A stretch of 64,000 nucleotides of DNA from Gnetum montanum (lineage: Eukaryota; Streptophyta; Gnetopsida; Gnetales; Gnetaceae). Made by a program: the position numbers and the translations under genes. Positions 60,000 through 64,000 of this stretch are shown here, piece after piece. Location: the NCBI GenBank assembly GCA_015680685.1, contig MNCI01018082.1, forward strand, positions 63,534-127,533. Reading direction: 5' to 3'. The notes below the pieces were generated by a model, which worked only from the letters and a program-made list of their open reading frames with translations, was not told where the DNA came from and did no database searches. Position 1 is the stretch's first letter. Each line of letters opens with the position of its first letter.

Positions 60000-60885
60000 A
60001 GTTTGATATCTTTTGTTGAAGAGTTTTACCATTGTAGGCCATTGACAAATTGAATTTTGTTTTAAAGACTTGTACCACACTTTTTCTTGGCCCACAAGTA
60101 TCATAGCAAAGAGCTTAAGTCTTTTCCACCCATTATCAATGTTTTCCCATGCATAGACATCATAGAAGGTTTGTAAATGATGTTGTGGATCTAAATCATA
60201 GCCCCTTCAGAACTTACAAAAGTTTTTTAAATCAAGCCTGGGTAGACGGCTTTCCTTCCAATGCCTACAAGATATCTGAACGGTCTTTATTATATGCATT
60301 AGGCTCTTAGTTGTTAATAGGGATTCATCATCGCTAAGTAGGTTGTGAGTTTGTGAGTTGGGATGATGTTGTCTTCGTTCATGTTGGTGTTGTTGATTTT
60401 TACTGTGGGTTCGATTTTTATTCCAATGTTGACCCCTTGAGGAATAGCCATCCATGTCATGACCTGACGTTAAAAGAGTAGAGGAAGAGAGATAATTGAA
60501 AGACTCATCATGACTTTTGTAAGTCTCCCAACCATCCCCTGATGTACTCTTGCTAACCATTGAGAAGGTCCTAGGCCTTATGCACCTCCTCGTTCTAGAA
60601 GATGTCACATCCTTGCTAGAGGTTTTTGAATTGGATGACAAGAGTCTTTGAGTATCATTGGGGTGATCATGAATATATGAAACTCCNTTAGAAGATGTCA
60701 CATCCTTGATAGAGGTGTTTGAATTGGATGACAAGAGTCTTTGAGTATCATTGGGGTGATCATGAATATATGAAACTCCTACACAAGATTGAGTTCTCCA
60801 AACTTCTTCTTCATCATAAATTTTTTTTTCTCTAATGAATTGCCTCACTAGTTTTTGCATTATCATTGACTTGTGAGAGAGACAT
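60000..60885 (-). pseudogene. gag: gag N-terminal part in the duplicated block
   Basis: Starts at the ATG at 60885 (MSLSQVNDN...) and has the same residue-18 TAG as A3. It then reads GVSYIHDHPNDTQRLLSSNS, RTFSMVSKSTSGDGWETYKS, DMDGYSSRGQHWNKN, and the capsid start to ALRRQI near 59975. A 92-bp direct repeat around the N at 60687 duplicates VSYIHDHPNDTQRLLSSNS; A3 has only one copy. Confidence 0.75.
60597..60780. repeat. 92-bp direct repeat flanking an N
   Basis: 60597-60686 and 60689-60780 are near-identical and are separated by the single N at 60687. The homologous A3 gag (about 47950-48035) has one copy. Confidence 0.8.
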
Positions 60886-61000
60886 TGTCATGAATTATGT
60901 GTGGCTTAATTGAATTTAACTTCTTAGTCTAAATGATCTATCATTAATACCCTATTATAACAATCTTATATGATATAACTAATCTAGACAACTAGCATTG

Positions 61001-61018
61001 TCCCTGGCAATGGTGCTA
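61001..61018 (-). promoter_or_regulatory. Primer binding site, tRNA-Asp type (duplicated block)
   Basis: Minus strand TAGCACCATTGCCAGGGA, identical to the A3 site at 48259-48276. Confidence 0.7.
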
Positions 61019-61019
61019 A

Positions 61020-61866
61020 TGATGAGTGGTAAGGTACCCCTATGCTCAACCATGAAAATACGAGCATGTTCGCATGATCCAATTGAACTTTGCAGACAAA
61101 CTAGTTGTGGCACCTAGACAATTATACATTGATCACTGTTTTTTGTCCTCCCACCTAGACTAGCATTTGCTTTGTCATATACGGTTTAGTGCAAAGTGAG
61201 GTGTATGATGTGGTTTCTATGATGATGCTACTCCTAAGAATAATGAGAACTTAATTAAGCTAATAAGCAATAAGTAATAAAATCTAAGCTACCCTAAGTG
61301 TGATGAGCATTCATCCTTAATCATCTATATGCATCTTGGACTTCGTGTACTATTTCTGGGATTTCCAAGTGCACATCACTCGAAACACTATTTGATACAC
61401 CACTGGGTTACCATGTAGTTACACTTAAATGTTTATCATTAAGATGTATTCATTCCACGTTAACAACAAGAATAGTAAATGATAATAAAAGGAATATTAA
61501 TTAAGAAAATAGCAATAAATAATAAATAATTAAAAAATTAAAAGCTAAGTGAATGCTACAATGATGAAGTAATCTCGATCTTTATTACTAATCGTGTGTG
61601 TGTCCAAGTATGTCACACTTGAACAAAGGTTCTATACAATTACAAGCATCACATTGTGAGCATGCACTTGGAAAAAGAACTAAAAATTAACTAAAACTTG
61701 ACAAAAGACTCAAGACTCCTAATGACTAACTATTCTCATGCCACGTCCCCGTATGCTTGAGTGCTATATTTTTAGGCTGACACAAGAATCACGATATTGT
61801 GTATAAGATATCGTGTCCAGGCTACAATATTGCGTACCTGATATCAAATCTTGACAAATTGTGATT
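61020..61866 (-). repeat. A-type LTR in the duplicated block (copy of A3 5' LTR)
   Basis: Matches 48278-49118 including the same truncated outer end (...TGTGATT followed by ATGGTAGGAGCC). The TATA site has decayed (TATATTTTTAGG on plus). Confidence 0.85.
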
Positions 61867-62865
61867 ATGGTAGGAGCCTGCTGTGGGGAGGATCCACTTG
61901 CATAAATTTTTTTGATCATGGCTTTGAACTAACCTTCACATCTTCTAAAACATCAATGATAGTTTCTTTGAATTTATGCATAATTTTGGGACTACTTATC
62001 ATCACTTTCAATTACTTTTTTATTCAAATATCCTTCAAGTTCAATATTTCTTGGCCATCTTTTGAGTCAAACCTTTGGTATCAATTGTTCAAAAACTTGT
62101 GTGCTTCGAGAGTTACACTTATTAGTCATGGGGGCTAGGGATGTTCACTTTTAAATTTTTCTAACATATGATTTTCAAACATCATGGTAACTAATAATAA
62201 TTGATCAAAATAATGTGAATAGCTTTTTGATTTTAGTTACCTCATAGCCTTGGGCATAGTATGCTATTATCACCTTGTGCTTAAATGAAAACTAAGGGAT
62301 TCGAAAAAAGTTAATTATTAAGGAAAATTTACCAAAACAACTATTGACCCTTTGGTGACTATAGGTGATGCTAAAAGAAACACCTAAGGAAGAAGGTCTT
62401 TTTCCAAGCATGAAAATGAAGCTAAGAGGGGAACAACGAAGGATATGCCCATGGAAAAATCATATCACATATAAGATAGAAGCTCAAACATCACTTGTTT
62501 GCTATATCCATGGGATGATGAGAAGGAATTTCAGTCCATCCTTCAAGAATGTTCCACATAACCAGAGAAGCATCGACATAACAATCTAGGTTGGAAGTCT
62601 ACCATTGCTAGTAGCAACAAGAAGAATAATCTTCAGTGGATTCTTGAAGACCTCTACAAATTTTGTAATCTTTGATTTCTATCCAATCTTTTTGTTACTT
62701 ATCATTTTGTATACATCCACTAGAATAAAATTTTTTCATGTGGCACTCAGTTTTGTTATGTCTATTTTTTCTTTTTTTTCTTATATCAAAAGCCAATCAA
62801 TAATCCCATACCTTTCCAATTTTTTTAAGAACTCAAGGACAAGTTTTCATTCAATCATGGGGATA
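61867..62865 (+). other. B 3' noncoding part in the duplicated block
   Basis: Matches 49119-50134. G-rich block at 61880-61900, TTAGTCATGGGGG near 62121-62133 and the purine tract TCATGGGGATA at 62855-62865. No gene. Confidence 0.7.
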
Positions 62866-63758
62866 TGATGAGATATGATTTGTTGCATTGACTGGGCCCT
62901 ATCAACTAGGCCCCATCAATGTGGTCTATTGCATTGACTAGGCTCTATCAATGTAGCCTATTGCATCGATGTGGCCCCATTGACACAGTGTCTATTTTCC
63001 TCTATAAATATGCATTCACAGTTGTGTTTATGCATAATTCTTTGGTCAATAGAGTAGTCAAACTCTTGTATTTTTATTCTATTATCTTAGAGAATAGTTA
63101 GTGAGTGCATGTAGTGTGGATTTGAGTTAGTTGTATGACATCTTATTCAAGTGGCAATGTACCTAAACACATTCCATGAACATCAATAAGATCAAGATTT
63201 ATTTTTATTTATTGTAGCACTTTGACTTAGATTAAATTTACTTGTAATGCAATTTGTATTCCATGTACTTAGTTAATATTTATGTTTCCATGCATATTAA
63301 TGAATTAGTGGGATGAGCGTGACTTGTTTCGAGCATAAACATGTATTCTATTGGTAATGCCAGTAGCATTATTACTTAGTTTTCCTAGTAGCATAGTGCT
63401 TGGTAATCCCAGTAGTGGACATGTGGATTCAGGACGTGTATGAAAACTTGCGATTGGATACTCATCGCCGGTAGGCTAGTTTAGACTTTACTTTCCATTG
63501 TTAATTAGTCTAAAAAATGCTTTCTTTATTATCATTAGGAGTAGCACAAGGTTGAAATAACATCAAGAATCATATTCCTTACTCTAGAATAAACCATATG
63601 TGACAAAGCTACCAGTCCAAGTGGAAAGACATTGAAATGTGATCAAGGAATAACAATCTAGATGCCACAACTACTCCCATCCATGGAATTAGACCAAATC
63701 ATGTGTAAATTCTTGTCATTCATATGGTTGGGTGTAGGGAGTACCTCACAACTCATCA
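62866..63758 (+). repeat. B 3' LTR in the duplicated block
   Basis: TGATGAGATATG ... CAACTCATCA, followed by the same CATGT (63759-63763) as at 50986. TATA near 63002. Confidence 0.85.
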
Positions 63759-64000
63759 CATGTCTTTCCTATGATGTGATAATGTAATAGTTATTATACC
63801 CATACTTCCATTTTTTGTTAGAACTCAAGAAAATAATACAGTCTTAACAAGAGAATAAAACTTATAGCAGTAGTGTAGGAAAATCCACAAATTCCTTTGA
63901 TGTCACAACCTTTTCTGTCCCACTTGGTTCTTCACTTTTCTATCCAGGCATATGATCACAAGTTTATTTTAGTTTTTTTTTTTTGGAAAAGAATATAATT
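63759..64000 (-). other. A2 3' spacer in the duplicated block, continuing past the window
   Basis: Matches 50986-51228 (CATGTCTTTCCTATGATGTG ... GGAAAAGAATATAATT). The block's right end lies outside the window. Confidence 0.8.

Larger units (their letters stand above)
59967..64000. repeat. Second copy of a tandemly duplicated block (homologous to 47320-51228)
   Basis: Same order and orientation as 47320-51228: gag N-terminal part, primer site, A LTR with the same missing end, B 3' noncoding part, B 3' LTR, CATGT, A2 spacer, running off the window. Offset about 12.6-12.8 kb. By eye the copies are similar but clearly diverged, with substitutions and small indels, so the duplication is not recent. 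Confidence 0.8.

Noticed and set aside
61020-61866. This LTR as A2's own 5' LTR
   Set aside because: It shares A3's truncated outer end and the same B sequence beyond it, so it is a copy of the A3 LTR carried by the block duplication.
1-64000. tRNA, rRNA or other structured RNA genes
   Set aside because: None recognised; the only tRNA-like matches are 12-18-base retrotransposon primer sites.

Overview
This window is plant nuclear DNA. It is AT-rich, about 90% old transposon sequence, and has one host gene that looks intact. The stacked, long-decayed LTR retrotransposons with little removal suggest a large-genome land plant, possibly a gymnosperm. That is inference, because no species-diagnostic sequence was seen.

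Layout: (1) 544-6318, minus-strand LTR element A1, without pol. (2) About 8070-15575, a decayed hAT DNA transposon (BED finger and transposase pieces at 13240-15201). A LINE sits inside it (about 8214-12790) with its 5' part inverted. (3) 15848-17510 (minus), a five-exon FAD-dependent monooxygenase gene, the only convincing host gene. (4) 19963-26734, plus-strand LTR element D, with gag and a protease-like region but no reverse transcriptase, and a truncated 5' LTR. (5) 28295 to beyond the window, minus-strand element A2, the only copy with recognisable protease, RT, RNase H and integrase. It is split by plus-strand element B (34786-50985, perfect 5-bp target duplication CATGT), which is itself split by minus-strand element A3 (39923-49118). 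A2's gag is also interrupted by a partial LTR element (C) with an initiator-Met-tRNA-type primer site at 59809. (6) 59967-64000 repeats 47320-51228 in the same order and orientation, including the nested junctions. This is the start of a second copy of a block of about 12.6 kb.

A1, A2, A3, B and D belong to one Ty3/Gypsy superfamily. They share a primer site matching tRNA-Asp (Athila/Tat-like), LTR ends TGATGA...TCATCA, a CTATAAATA TATA box, gag, an unusual gag cysteine/histidine motif and conserved blocks in the 3' noncoding part. Only A2 carries pol. A1, A3, B and D are pol-less, so they would have needed enzymes from an A2-like partner. The A elements also carry an extra ORF between pol or gag and the 3' LTR (MAPK start, a domain resembling the uncharacterised 'putative plant transposon protein' family, a coiled coil, and an end reading PMEEPPPP). 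All element ORFs are broken by stops and frameshifts.

The points most worth following are: the nesting and tandem duplication, probably by recombination between gag copies; exchange of U3 repeat cassettes between otherwise related LTRs; repeated polypurine-like motifs in the 3' half; the non-canonical zinc knuckle; and single Ns placed between near-identical direct repeats, which look like assembly joins.
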